From Trinickia dabaoshanensis (GTDB taxonomy: Bacteria > Pseudomonadota > Gammaproteobacteria > Burkholderiales > Burkholderiaceae), in assembly GCF_002879885.1 (NCBI RefSeq), contig NZ_PNYA01000035.1:16550-80549 (forward strand): a DNA stretch of 64,000 bases, given 5' to 3'. The notes below the pieces were generated by a model, which did not search any database, was not told where the DNA came from, and worked only from the letters and a program-made list of their open reading frames with translations. A program made the translations under genes and the position numbers. Of the stretch, positions 19,191 through 27,839 are shown piece by piece (positions within the stretch are counted from its first letter, which is position 1; each line of letters opens with the position of its first letter).

Positions 19191-19622
19191 TTATTGCATG
19201 TATTGCTCATTGCCGATCAAACCGATCTTCGTCGCGCCCACGCGTTGCGCCGCGGCCATGACTTCCGCCACGTCCTTGTAAGGTACGAGCTTGTTAGGCC
19301 GGACGTGAATCTCGTCTTGCACGGGTTCGGCCGCCACTTGGGCGAGCTTCGATTCGAGCGTGGCCTTGTCCGGAATCGGCGCGCCGTTCCAGGTCATGGT
19401 TCCGTCGAAATCGATGTCGATCTGCACGACGGTCGGCTGAACCGTTTGCGGCGGCGGATTGCCGACCGGCAAATTCATCTTCACGGCGTGCATCTGAATC
19501 GGAATCGTGATGATCAGCATGATCAGCAACACGAGCATCACGTCGATCAACGGCGTCGTGTTGATGTCGACCATCACTTCCGGTTCGCCGCCGCCGCCAC
19601 CCGAGGGTACATTCATTCCCAT
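19191..19622 (-). CDS. exbD: ExbD/TolR-family proton channel subunit (second copy)
   Basis: 143 residues: a short cytoplasmic N-terminus with a Gly stretch, one TM helix following the conserved VDINTTPLIDVMLVLLIMLIIT (the Asp in PLIDVML is the proton-carrying residue of the family), then a periplasmic domain. The start is ATG 19622, with AGGGG upstream. With ExbB it forms the proton-driven motor that energises TonB. A second exbD copy lies immediately upstream, a paired arrangement known from some TonB operons; the two copies may form a mixed dimer inside the ExbB ring. Confidence 0.92.
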   Translation of the reverse strand: MGMNVPSGGGGGEPEVMVDINTTPLIDVMLVLLIMLIITIPIQMHAVKMNLPVGNPPPQTVQPTVVQIDIDFDGTMTWNGAPIPDKATLESKLAQVAAEPVQDEIHVRPNKLVPYKDVAEVMAAAQRVGATKIGLIGNEQYMQ

Positions 19623-19685
19623 AATTCGTTCCCCTGTCGACCTGAACGAGTGCGCGAGCGCCCCGTTCAAGTCCGATGCAAAGCC

Positions 19686-20108
19686 CTAGCCGCCGCGCGC
19701 GGGCGGTTCGGTGATAAACGACACCTTGGCGATGCCGGCGCGTTCGCAATCGGTGATCACGCGCCCGATGAACTCATAGCGCGTGTTCTGATCGCCGCGC
19801 ACGTGGATCTCGGGCTGCGGCTGCATCGCCGACACCGTCTTGAGCTTCGTGAGCAGCGTCGGACCATCGACGTGCGATTCGTTCCAGAAGAAGTCGCCGT
19901 CCTTGTTGACTGCGATTTCGATGCTCTTCGGCGTCGTTTGCAGCGGATGCACCGTTTCCTTGGGCAACTGCAACGGCACCGTGTGCGTGACGACCGGGAT
20001 GGTGATCAAGAAGATGATCAACAGCACGAGCATCACGTCGACGAGCGGCGTAGTGTTAATGGCGGCGATGACTTCGTCGTCGTCCTCGCCCCCAACGCTC
20101 ATGGCCAT
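19686..20108 (-). CDS. exbD: ExbD/TolR-family proton channel subunit (first copy)
   Basis: 140 residues with the same architecture as the next gene: acidic N-terminus, AAINTTPLVDVMLVLLIIFLIT (key Asp retained), then a periplasmic domain with QPEIHVRGDQNTRYEFIGRV. The two ExbD copies are clearly diverged in sequence. It lies 28 nt after exbB. Confidence 0.92.
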   Translation of the reverse strand: MAMSVGGEDDDEVIAAINTTPLVDVMLVLLIIFLITIPVVTHTVPLQLPKETVHPLQTTPKSIEIAVNKDGDFFWNESHVDGPTLLTKLKTVSAMQPQPEIHVRGDQNTRYEFIGRVITDCERAGIAKVSFITEPPARGG

Positions 20109-20136
20109 GGTGGACCTCGCTTAACGGGAACGGAGA

Positions 20137-21045
20137 TTACTGAACGAGCGACGCGGCGCGATTTGCCGCACGCGCTTGACGCTTGCCGCCGGCGAGCAGA
20201 ACCGTGTGGAGCTGGGCGCCGAAGGCACGCACGCGCTCCATCACCGACTTGTTGCGGCGAACGAGGAAGTTGTAGCCGAGCACGGCCGGAACTGCCACCG
20301 CCAGACCGATCGCCGTCATGATCAGCGCTTCGCCCACGGGGCCCGCCACCTTGTCGATCGATGCTTGGCCGGCGATACCGATCGCCGTCAGCGCGTGATA
20401 GATACCCCAGACCGTACCGAACAGACCGACGAACGGCGCGGTGGAGCCGACGGTCGCGAGGAAGGCGAGGCCGTCTTGCAGGCGGTTCGACACGTTCGTG
20501 ATCGCGCGTTCGACGGAAACGTCGATCCACGTGTTGCGATCCACGGCTTCGAGCAGCGCTTCGTCATGGTGCTCGCCGGCTTCGATCGCCGTTTCGGCGA
20601 TGAAGCGGAACGGCGACGATTCGTCGAGTTGCTTGGCGCCGTCGGCCAGCGAGGGCGCGGTCCACAGTTGCTCGTCGGCCGCCTTGGCGCGGCGGTTGGC
20701 ACGGAATTGCTCGAAGAACTTCGTGATCATGATGTACCAGCTACCCATCGACATGATCACGAGCAAGATCAGCACGAAACGCGCGACGAAGTCGCCGTTC
20801 TTCCACAAAGCGCCGAGGCCGTACGGGTTGTTGACCGTCTCGGTTGCGGCCGGAGCCGGCGGCGGCACCGGTTGATCGGCTGCGGGTGCGGCGGCTTGCG
20901 GTGCGGCGGCCGTAGCCGTCGTGGCCGATGCGGTGGCTGCCGTGTCGCTCGCTTGCGCGTAGGCGAATTGCGGCAGGACGGTGCTGGTTGCGGCCAGGGC
21001 GATCAGCGTGGTGGTAGCCAGTGCGGCGAGGGAACGCTTATTCAT
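20137..21045 (-). CDS. exbB: ExbB/MotA-TolQ-family proton channel protein
   Basis: 302 residues: an N-terminal signal-like segment and an Ala/Pro-rich periplasmic linker (about 30-70), then TM1 (FVARFVLILLVIMSMGSWYIMITKF), a cytoplasmic helical domain, and the paired TM helices of the MotA/TolQ/ExbB family (FLATVGSTAPFVGLFGTVWG with the conserved pore Thr/Ser, and GEALIMTAIGLAVAVPAVLGYNFL). It forms the pentameric channel that uses proton motive force to drive TonB. Second gene of the operon. Confidence 0.94.
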   Translation of the reverse strand: MNKRSLAALATTTLIALAATSTVLPQFAYAQASDTAATASATTATAAAPQAAAPAADQPVPPPAPAATETVNNPYGLGALWKNGDFVARFVLILLVIMSMGSWYIMITKFFEQFRANRRAKAADEQLWTAPSLADGAKQLDESSPFRFIAETAIEAGEHHDEALLEAVDRNTWIDVSVERAITNVSNRLQDGLAFLATVGSTAPFVGLFGTVWGIYHALTAIGIAGQASIDKVAGPVGEALIMTAIGLAVAVPAVLGYNFLVRRNKSVMERVRAFGAQLHTVLLAGGKRQARAANRAASLVQ

Positions 21046-21139
21046 AATCTGCTCCAGTTCAGTTCAATCGTTGAACTTGTGAAACCTGTTGTACTTGTGT
21101 CGCTCGTTTGCGTAGGTCCGTCGATGCCCAACACTCAAT

Positions 21140-21835
21140 TTAGTTGAGGTTGAACGAAAACGGCACTTGCACTCGAACGGCTTGACCTTGTGAGATGCAG
21201 CTGAATCGCTTGACCGCTTTGAACGCCGCGTTATCGAGGCTGTCGTGATCCGACGACTTCGCCACGCGTTCGTTCGTGATGTGGCCCTGCGGGTCGACCG
21301 TGAATTCGATGAGCACGTCACCCGTATCGCCGTTTTCCTGCGCTTCCTGCGGATACGCGATCGATCCTCGAACTTGATCCGAATTCGGACACACTACGCC
21401 GACTTCCGTATGCACGACGGGTTTCGGCGGTGCCGGCGGTGCCGGAGCCAATACCGGCGCCGACTGCACGGGCGTCGCTTGATGCGCGATGGTGGCTTGC
21501 GGCGGCGCTTGCACCGGCACTTCGGGCGGCGGCACGAACGGCGGAGGCGGCGGCGCGAACTTCGGCGGCGGCAGTTGCACGGGCGGCAACGGCGGCGGCG
21601 GAGGCGGTTTCACCGGCTCGATGATCTTCGTTTCGATCGGATGTTGGATAACGTGCACGACCTTCGTTGCGAGGCCGTTCAGCAGTGCGTACACGAGCAC
21701 GATGTGCAGCGCGATGACGACTGCGATCCCGCCGAAGCGGCGGACGGGATTTTGCTGCTTTCGCCCGAACTCGCGTGGGCGACCTGACCATGCCATCCCG
21801 GATGCTGCACCGGGCGATTGTCCTTCCACTTTCAT
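21140..21835 (-). CDS. tonB: TonB energy-transducing protein
   Basis: About 231 residues: a cytoplasmic N-terminus, one TM helix (VVIALHIVLVYALLNGL) with the family's conserved His, a long Pro-rich periplasm-spanning region (about 65-140; PVKPPPPPPLPPVQLPPPK), and a C-terminal TonB domain (IAYPQEAQENGDTGDVLIEFTV, then FKAVKRFSC). The start is ATG 21835, with GGTGGG upstream; in-frame 21898 is less likely. It is the first gene of the operon with exbB, two exbD genes and a TPR gene, and lies next to a TonB-dependent receptor on the same strand. Confidence 0.93.
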   Translation of the reverse strand: MKVEGQSPGAASGMAWSGRPREFGRKQQNPVRRFGGIAVVIALHIVLVYALLNGLATKVVHVIQHPIETKIIEPVKPPPPPPLPPVQLPPPKFAPPPPPFVPPPEVPVQAPPQATIAHQATPVQSAPVLAPAPPAPPKPVVHTEVGVVCPNSDQVRGSIAYPQEAQENGDTGDVLIEFTVDPQGHITNERVAKSSDHDSLDNAAFKAVKRFSCISQGQAVRVQVPFSFNLN

Positions 21836-21953
21836 ACCCACCTTCGATCCTCCCGGCGTGAATCGCCTTGTTCCGTGATTGCGGCGCTCGTCGTGCAACG
21901 AACCGCGGAGATGAGGCCGATCACAAGGGACTTCTTGCGACAGCTTTAAAACA

Positions 21954-22027
21954 GGTCCGCCGCCGTCACGCTTGGCGCGTTGCCTTTCTTACGCGAAACG
22001 TTGCGCTTCGCGTGAAGACGGCGGACC
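21954..22027. other. Long interrupted hairpin between receptor gene and tonB
   Basis: GGTCCGCCG (21954-21962) pairs perfectly with CGGCGGACC (22019-22027). After a 3x3 internal loop the stem continues as TCACGC/GCGTGA, giving a 74-nt structure. It lies between the stop of the receptor gene (22057) and tonB (21835). It could terminate receptor transcription or act as a leader structure for tonB; it lacks an adjacent U-tract. Confidence 0.5.
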
Positions 22028-22056
22028 GACTGGCTAGCTCGAGATGCCTTGTTTTT

Positions 22057-24786
22057 TTAGAACCGGTACGTCGCACCGACCTGGAAGAAGCGGCCCAGAT
22101 CCGTGTACAGCGATTGGTCGTAGCCCGTGATGTCAGGCGTGGACTGCCACTCGACGTCGAACGGCGGCTTCTTGTCGAACAGGTTCGTCACACCGCCGTA
22201 GATCGTCCAGTGCTTGAAGCCGCGATAGGTGGCCATCAAGTCGAACTGGCTATACGACGCAACCGAACCCGTGCCGCCATCGCCGAACTCGGCCGCGACC
22301 GCGTTCGTGTACGGACCCGTATAGCGCCACGTCAGCGTCGTGGTCAGCTTGCGGTAATCCCAGGTCAAGCTCGTATTGCCCTTCCAGCGCGGGTTGCTGG
22401 CGCCGAACGGTTGCAGCAGTGCAAGGTTGTTGCCGGCGAAGTCTTGCGGCGCGGCACCGGGGCTGCGCAACTTGAAGTGCCACACGTAGGCCCAGTCGCC
22501 CGACAGAGTGAACTGACCGTACGGCGTACGCACGCCCTTGCGGAAGTTCATGTCGAAACCGTCGGTATCGAGCGAACCCAAGTTGACGAACGGCTGCACG
22601 ATGTAGCGAATCGTGCCGTCCGGGTTACGCACGACCGTTGCCGGATCGTTCGCTTGGAGCACCGCATTCGGATCTGCCGTACCGATCACGCCGTCGATGT
22701 GCACTTTATAGAACGCCGCGCCGAAGTCCGTCAGCGGATCGGGCGAGAGCTCGAAGCCGATGTTGTAGTTCTTCGTGTGCTCCGGCTGCAGATCCTTGTT
22801 ACCCGTGGTCTGCTCGGTCGTGAAGTGCTTCGTCGGCGTGCCGCTCGGATCGTTCGGGTCGACCAGGTTTTGGTGGCCCAGGTAGACCGACTGTGCATTC
22901 TCGACCGGCGTCGGTGCGCGGAAGCCGCGGCTATACGAAGCGTATGCCGTCAGCATACGAATGGGCTGGAACCGCAACGCGAAGCTCGGCGAGAACGCGC
23001 CGCCGAAGTCGCTGTAGTGGTCGTACCGGCCTGCCGTCGTGAACTTCAGGTTACGCAGGATGGGAATATCGAACTGATAGAACGCAGCCGCGATGTTGCG
23101 CGACGAGGCCACCGTCTGGATGTTCGCCGGCGCGATAAGGCCTTGCGAGGCGAGCGTCTGCGGATTGATCGTCATCGACTCGTGACGGAATTCCGTACCG
23201 ATACCGAAGCCGACACCGCCCGTGGGCAACGTGAACAGGTTCTGCGTCGAGGCCTTGGCCGCGACGTTGTCGACCTTGTTGATGGCTTGCGTATAGTCGT
23301 CGCTGAAGACGCCGTTCAAGCCATTCGGAGTAGCGCCGGGATTCGAGAAGTTGTACGTCCCGTTCGCCAGCATGTTTTCGAGGCCCGCCACATTCAAGCG
23401 GTTCGAGATCGTGCTGTCCACCGTGCTTTGGGAATGACCGTAGTCCAAGGACCAATCCCAGCTACCGAGCTTCGAGGTATCGAACGACCCCTTGACCCCC
23501 GTCGACGCCATCCAGAACGTCGACACCGTATCGGTCACGCCGATGTTGTTCGGGAACGTCAGGTTGATCAGCGTCGGCACGCCGAACGGGTTGTACGGGT
23601 TTGCGGCGCTTACCGTGCGCGGGACCGGTGCAACGGAGCCCGTCGCCGGATTGAAGAAGTTCGAGGTGCTCGAGAGCGCGATCGGGCCGTTCGCCTGCAC
23701 CGTTTCGTCGCGGCTCACCCAGAAGCCCGCGTAAGCTTCGGTGTTGTCGTCGATCTTGAAGGTGCCACGAACTTTGGCGTTCAAACGCGTCGTGGACGGA
23801 ATCAGGGACGTTCCGCTTGCGACGTTATACGTACAAGACGCACCGGCGTTCGCAGTCGGAGTGCTACCCGGGGGGCAAGGCGCGAAGGCTTGCGTCGCGC
23901 CGGGGCCCGTCTGCCAATACGATTGCTGGTTCGGGCCGAGCGGAGCGGCATTGCCGCCCGAGTAGCCCGTGAAGTCTTGATGCTTCGTCATATCGCGATC
24001 GGCCAGCGTCGAGCCGCTGTCGCGATAGTAGCTCGCGGCGGCGGTAACGTTGAAGCGATCGGCATTCAGGTCGCCGAAGCCGCCCAAGACGCTGAAGCTG
24101 CCTTGGCCGTCGCCCGGATGCTGAGCCTTACCGAGTTGCCCGTCGATCTCGAGCCCACGGAAATTCTTCTTCGTGATGATGTTGACGACACCCGCGATAG
24201 CGTCCGAACCGTAGACGGAGACCGCGCCGGTCTTCACGATCTCGATCCGATCGATCATGTTCAGCGGGATCGTATTGATATCGAAGAACGTGTCGGTGAA
24301 ATTGACGGCCTGCGCATAGTTCGCTACACGCTGACCGTCGACGAGAACCAGGGTGTACTTCTCGCTCAGGCCACGCAGCGCCATACCCGCGCCGCCCGGC
24401 GCCGAACTCGACGCCGTGGACTGCGACCAGCTGCTCGCGGAGTTCGCCGCCGTGCTGCGCAAGTAATCGGCAACGGTCGTGTAACCGCTCTGCTCGATAT
24501 CCTTCGCGGTGATCGTCTGAACTTCGATGTGACTTTGCTTATCCGCGCTTCGGATCAGCGAACCGGTCACTTCGAACTTCTTCAGTTTCGCGACCTTACC
24601 GGTGCCGCCGGTTGCGTCCGTCGAGTCCGCAGCCGTAGCCTGCACCGGCTGTGCCGCCGGCGTCGTGGCCGTATTCGCCGCTGCCGGCTGCGATTGCGCG
24701 AAAGCCGGCGTGCCCAGCGCTGCGGTCAGCGCCAACTCAGCCCAGAAAATCTTTCTTATGGCTGATCCCAAAGCCGTTTGTTTCAT
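22057..24786 (-). CDS. TonB-dependent outer-membrane receptor
   Basis: 909 residues. A signal peptide (FWAELALTAALGTPAFAQ) is followed by an Ala/Thr-rich linker, a TonB-box-like KKFEVTGS, a plug domain (QTITAKDIEQSGYTTVADYL; VLVDGQRV; IEIVKTGAVSVYGSDAIAGVVNIITKK) and a 22-strand barrel ending in the C-terminal aromatic FFQVGATYRF. The start is ATG 24786, with AAGGGG upstream. It belongs to the large-substrate receptor group rather than to classical siderophore receptors; its ligand cannot be told from sequence. An XRE-cupin regulator gene and two operator-like palindromes lie upstream. A paralogous 3' fragment is present at 33240-33848. Confidence 0.93.
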   Translation of the reverse strand: MKQTALGSAIRKIFWAELALTAALGTPAFAQSQPAAANTATTPAAQPVQATAADSTDATGGTGKVAKLKKFEVTGSLIRSADKQSHIEVQTITAKDIEQSGYTTVADYLRSTAANSASSWSQSTASSSAPGGAGMALRGLSEKYTLVLVDGQRVANYAQAVNFTDTFFDINTIPLNMIDRIEIVKTGAVSVYGSDAIAGVVNIITKKNFRGLEIDGQLGKAQHPGDGQGSFSVLGGFGDLNADRFNVTAAASYYRDSGSTLADRDMTKHQDFTGYSGGNAAPLGPNQQSYWQTGPGATQAFAPCPPGSTPTANAGASCTYNVASGTSLIPSTTRLNAKVRGTFKIDDNTEAYAGFWVSRDETVQANGPIALSSTSNFFNPATGSVAPVPRTVSAANPYNPFGVPTLINLTFPNNIGVTDTVSTFWMASTGVKGSFDTSKLGSWDWSLDYGHSQSTVDSTISNRLNVAGLENMLANGTYNFSNPGATPNGLNGVFSDDYTQAINKVDNVAAKASTQNLFTLPTGGVGFGIGTEFRHESMTINPQTLASQGLIAPANIQTVASSRNIAAAFYQFDIPILRNLKFTTAGRYDHYSDFGGAFSPSFALRFQPIRMLTAYASYSRGFRAPTPVENAQSVYLGHQNLVDPNDPSGTPTKHFTTEQTTGNKDLQPEHTKNYNIGFELSPDPLTDFGAAFYKVHIDGVIGTADPNAVLQANDPATVVRNPDGTIRYIVQPFVNLGSLDTDGFDMNFRKGVRTPYGQFTLSGDWAYVWHFKLRSPGAAPQDFAGNNLALLQPFGASNPRWKGNTSLTWDYRKLTTTLTWRYTGPYTNAVAAEFGDGGTGSVASYSQFDLMATYRGFKHWTIYGGVTNLFDKKPPFDVEWQSTPDITGYDQSLYTDLGRFFQVGATYRF

Positions 24787-24951
24787 TTTTCCCCTTCTCG
24801 TCTCAAAAACGCCAGATTGTTTTGCGCGAAGACCTGGCTCGTCTTCTCGCTTGCGGCAAATTGCACCGCCCCCTGTTGACTGCCCCGTTCCCGCCCTGCG
24901 CTTCAAATTCGCAATCACGCACACGCCCGGCCGAGCCGGCCCGGCGCTTCC

Positions 24952-24966
24952 GTTAGTAGTCCTAAC
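24952..24966. promoter_or_regulatory. Imperfect copy of XRE-cupin operator-like palindrome
   Basis: GTTAGTAGTCCTAAC differs from the perfect 15-bp palindrome at 25082-25096 only in the centre-left bases. It lies 166 nt upstream of the receptor ATG. Confidence 0.5.
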
Positions 24967-25081
24967 TTCTAGCTTTCGCATTCCGCTTGCGAACCGACCA
25001 TGGGCGTGCAAGCGCGCGGCCCCGGCCGCAATCATGCGGCGAGACTCGTTCGGCTACCGATCGAGTTCCCGCACGGAAGAA

Positions 25082-25096
25082 GTTAGGATTCCTAAC
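25082..25096. promoter_or_regulatory. Perfect 15-bp palindrome, candidate operator
   Basis: GTTAGGATTCCTAAC is a perfect 7-1-7 palindrome just downstream of the regulator gene and upstream of the receptor gene. With the second, imperfect site 130 bp away it suggests two-site regulation, probably by the adjacent XRE-cupin protein. This is inferred from position and symmetry. Confidence 0.55.
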
Positions 25097-25141
25097 CGTT
25101 ATGCGAGGACCGGCACCCGAGAAAAAATCAACAACGGCTAA

Positions 25142-25741
25142 TCAAAACAACTTTGGCGTTCCGACCCAAACCAGCACGGTTTCGTCGCCGGCCGTATTGG
25201 CCCAAGCGTGCGGGACCGTCGATTCGTAGTGCGCACTGTCACCGGCGTGCAATACGAAGGTCGTACCTTCTAGGTTCAGCGATATTTCACCGCGCAGCAC
25301 ATACAAAAACTCTTCTCCTGCATGCGTCGTCACTTCCGACGGCGGCTGGCCCGCCGGCAACCTAACGAGAATAGCGTCGAGCTGCCTATCGCCCGACACG
25401 TTCGTCAGCCGTGCGAAAAGGTTCGCCGAATCGGCAAAACTAAAGAACTGCAATTCGTCTGCGCGCCGAACCGACTTACCTTCTGTCGGCGTTTCGACGA
25501 AGTACTGCACCGTTACCCCTAGCGCCCTCGCAATGCCCGCCAACGACGTAATGGACGGCGTGGCCAGCCCTCGCTCGACTTGTGAAAGGAACGGTTTAGA
25601 TATACCCGCCGCCGTTGCCGTTTCATCGAGTGTGCGTTGGAGCCTCTTGCGAAGCGCTCTAATTTTGCTGCCCAGCACAAGAGCAGCGCTCGTCTTATCT
25701 TCAGTGTGCGGAACCATATCAGGACACAAACCGGCCGTCAA
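25142..25741 (-). CDS. XRE-family transcriptional regulator with C-terminal cupin
   Basis: 199 residues: HTH (IRALRKRLQRTLDETATAAG; PFLSQVERGLATPSITSLAG) and cupin (GEEFLYVLRGEISLNLEGT; HAGDSAHYESTVPHAWAN). It is closely similar in layout to the regulator at 5564-6178, including the C-terminal VWVGTPKLF. It is encoded upstream of, and on the same strand as, the TonB-dependent receptor gene. The intervening palindromes make it the likely regulator of receptor expression. The ligand is unknown. Confidence 0.9.
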   Translation of the reverse strand: MTAGLCPDMVPHTEDKTSAALVLGSKIRALRKRLQRTLDETATAAGISKPFLSQVERGLATPSITSLAGIARALGVTVQYFVETPTEGKSVRRADELQFFSFADSANLFARLTNVSGDRQLDAILVRLPAGQPPSEVTTHAGEEFLYVLRGEISLNLEGTTFVLHAGDSAHYESTVPHAWANTAGDETVLVWVGTPKLF

Positions 25742-26347
25742 AAATTGTTTGATAGAAGCAAATTACATTTACCCAAGGTAAACCCGAAGCCGATTCTTGG
25801 TTCAATGCACCGATACGGTGCCGAGTCCGGCGCGCGGCGCATACGCTACCGCGAGAAGTGGCGTGCCCGTCGATACGGGTTACCCCTGGTGCAACCTTTT
25901 GCTCGATTATTTGGATACTCGAAAATGCTTAAGACATATGGCATTTCGGATAGTAGTGTTGTCTTGATAGCCTCCTCGAATTCGCCCGTATTGCAACCCG
26001 TTGCAACCTGCACCAATACGTTGCAACCTCAAGTCGCTTGCCCATCGCAGTGCGCATCAAGACGATAGCAGGATGAATTCCGCAACCGGAGCGATCTTCT
26101 TTAGAGGATTCAATCTAACTTTGTTAACCTCAATTATTTCTATAAGCTTTCATTTGTATTTCTAAAAACATTCAGATGAGGCTTTCTGCCGGCCGGCCCC
26201 AGGGCATACGGATTGCTCTGTCGCATTGCACCGCAGCATTTACCGACCCAACGGTCGGCCACCGTAAGCGACTCTCGTCACCCGGCCGAGGCGCGCCCGG
26301 CTGCCAGCTATACTCGGCGCCCCCTCACGAATTCAATCGTCGCGCCG
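25742..26347. other. AT-rich intergenic region with phased repeats
   Basis: About 600 nt with no convincing gene, between divergent starts of the XRE-cupin regulator and the secreted nuclease. It is noticeably richer in A+T than its surroundings and carries the TTGCAACC repeats listed separately. It must hold promoters for both flanking genes, but I could not assign them confidently. Confidence 0.6.
25991..26028. repeat. Helically phased TTGCAACC repeats
   Basis: TTGCAACC occurs at 25991, 26001 and 26021, i.e. with 10- and 20-bp spacing, which places the copies on one face of the helix. The core GTTGCAAC is self-complementary. A related GGTGCAACC lies upstream at 25888. This looks like a cooperative regulator-binding array. 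Confidence 0.5.
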
Positions 26348-27097
26348 ATGAAAAAGCTGTTCGCTGTTTTGCTCATCGCCGTCAGTGCGCAAGCACTAGC
26401 GGCTCCCGCTTGTTCTCAATTCGTCCCGAACGCTCAGTTTCCGGTGCTCGCCAACGCAAAATTGGAGCCGAAGACGCGCCTGCTTTGTTATTCGGACTTC
26501 GCGGTTCTTCACTCGGGACTTACGCACGGGCCGCTGTGGTCGGCCGAATACCTCACCCGCGCGCATCTCGCCGAAGCCAAGCGGCAGACCCGCACCAACA
26601 AGTTCTTCGAAGAACCGGCTCTGCCGCCGAGCGAGGGTGCGACCTTAGCCGATTACAAGCGCAGCGGCTACGACCGCGGACACATGAGCCCGGCTGGCGA
26701 CCGTTGGACCGGCGAAGCGATGGCGCAGTCGTTCACGCTCGCGAACGTCGTGCCGCAAGATAAAGACAACAACGAGCATTTGTGGGCGCGGATCGAATCG
26801 ACGGTACGCAAGATCGCCAAGCGTTACGGCGAGGCCTATGTCATAACGGGCCCGTTGTTCTCGGGGCAAACGTTGCGCACCATCGGCGCAACGCGCGTGT
26901 TCGTGCCTACCCAGCTTTTCAAGGTGGTCTATGTACCCGGGGCCGGCAAGGCGTTCGCCGTCGTCGTCGATAACGTTGCCACCGACCGGTACGAGGTCAA
27001 GACGGTGCATGAACTCGAAACCATGAGTGGTATACGCTTTCCCGGTATTCCCGAGGCATTGAAAGATCAACGGATCGGAGGGCTCAAAGGTGTCTGA
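26348..27097 (+). CDS. Secreted DNA/RNA non-specific endonuclease (NucA family)
   Basis: 249 residues with a Sec signal peptide (MKKLFAVLLIAVSAQALAAP). The catalytic DRGHMSPAGD motif (His as general base) lies near residue 115 and the metal-binding Asn in FTLANVVPQDKDNNEHLWARIE follows, so the beta-beta-alpha metal nuclease active site appears complete. It should act in the periplasm or outside the cell on nucleic acids. The start ATG 26348 is the one that places a signal peptide at the N-terminus. The next small gene overlaps its 3' end. Confidence 0.93.
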   Translation: MKKLFAVLLIAVSAQALAAPACSQFVPNAQFPVLANAKLEPKTRLLCYSDFAVLHSGLTHGPLWSAEYLTRAHLAEAKRQTRTNKFFEEPALPPSEGATLADYKRSGYDRGHMSPAGDRWTGEAMAQSFTLANVVPQDKDNNEHLWARIESTVRKIAKRYGEAYVITGPLFSGQTLRTIGATRVFVPTQLFKVVYVPGAGKAFAVVVDNVATDRYEVKTVHELETMSGIRFPGIPEALKDQRIGGLKGV

Positions 27098-27356
27098 ATT
27101 CAACGCATATGCGAACGACGACGAGGTGCTCAACATTGCGGGCGACGCGCTGACCGTCTCCAACGGCACGACGTGCGTCACGGTGTCCGGCAAACTCGAA
27201 ATCACAAAAGACAAGCGCGGACTGGCGGCGGCGCTGGCACTGAAACAGGCGCTCGACAGCATCGTTGCACAGTTGCAGCGCCACCGCGATCTACCCGAAC
27301 TCGCCAACACGGAGCCGCCCACCGCCACCGGCAGTGTCGATAATCCGTTCAACTGA
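27090..27356 (+). CDS. Conserved small hypothetical protein
   Basis: 88 residues, starting at GTG 27090 and overlapping the nuclease gene by 8 nt, so translationally coupled to it. The sequence (EVLNIAGDALTVSNGTTCVTVSGKLEITKDKRGL, then a helical segment AAALALKQALDSIVAQLQRH) suggests a small beta-sheet plus one amphipathic helix. No signal peptide. Given its position it could be a partner or protective factor of the nuclease, but I do not recognise the family. Confidence 0.7.
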   Translation: MSEFNAYANDDEVLNIAGDALTVSNGTTCVTVSGKLEITKDKRGLAAALALKQALDSIVAQLQRHRDLPELANTEPPTATGSVDNPFN

Positions 27357-27839
27357 GCGACAACCGGGATGCATCCGTGATGCGACGGACTGGTTTCATC
27401 CTTGTGGCAATCGATGTATGCGCAAGGAGCACAAACCAGTCCATAGTATCGCACCACCGGATTACATGATTTACGTTATCAAATATATACAGGATATTCT
27501 GTCCCGAAAGTAAATAGAGGATATGCTCTAATATCGAAACGGCACTTGACTGGCATTTTTTTAGGCTGTGAAATCATTCATAAGACTTAATCGCTCAATT
27601 TCTTTCTTCTGAATTACAAACGCAGTCGTTCACCGGAGCCTCTTTTCTAAAATGCGAATCGCATATGCATTGGCAAGCGCAAATTTGCGATCCACCGGAT
27701 AAAGCTCATCGTCATTTTTAGTCGATTACATGAACGGCGAATTTGCACTTCTGCAAAACCCGAAAATCGGGTTCGTAGACGTGCGCCCGATACGATATTT
27801 TCCGCGATTGGGCTAATGGTCACGAGCAAAGGCTTTTCG
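27357..27839. other. AT-rich leader upstream of the RiPP-like cluster
   Basis: About 480 nt, locally below 40-45% GC (27541-27600 is about 37%), in a 60% GC neighbourhood. It contains a plausible sigma-70 promoter at 27546-27574 and only very short open frames without ribosome sites. The composition change marks the left border of a region probably acquired by transfer. Confidence 0.6.
27546..27574 (+). promoter_or_regulatory. Candidate sigma-70 promoter for the RiPP-like cluster
   Basis: TTGACT (27546-27551), then 17 bp, then TGAAAT (27569-27574). The -35 matches 5 of 6 and the -10 matches 4 of 6 consensus positions. It would give a leader of about 240-260 nt before the MFS gene. Confidence 0.4.

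Larger units (their letters stand above)
24787..25141. other. Intergenic control region of the receptor gene
   Basis: 355 nt between the XRE-cupin regulator stop and the receptor start, both minus-strand. It contains the two palindromic sites listed separately and the expected receptor promoter. No convincing open frame is seen. Confidence 0.6.

Noticed and set aside
21440..21640. Low-complexity GGCGG-type repeats
   Set aside because: They encode the Pro-rich spacer of TonB.
21868..24765. Very long open frame antisense to the TonB receptor
   Set aside because: The receptor on the other strand has clear plug and barrel motifs; the antisense product is Arg-rich and has no recognisable feature.
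27730..27816. 28-codon frame whose stop overlaps the upstream MFS ATG (TAATG)
   Set aside because: No ribosome site, no Cys and no resemblance to the precursor; kept only as a possible leader peptide.
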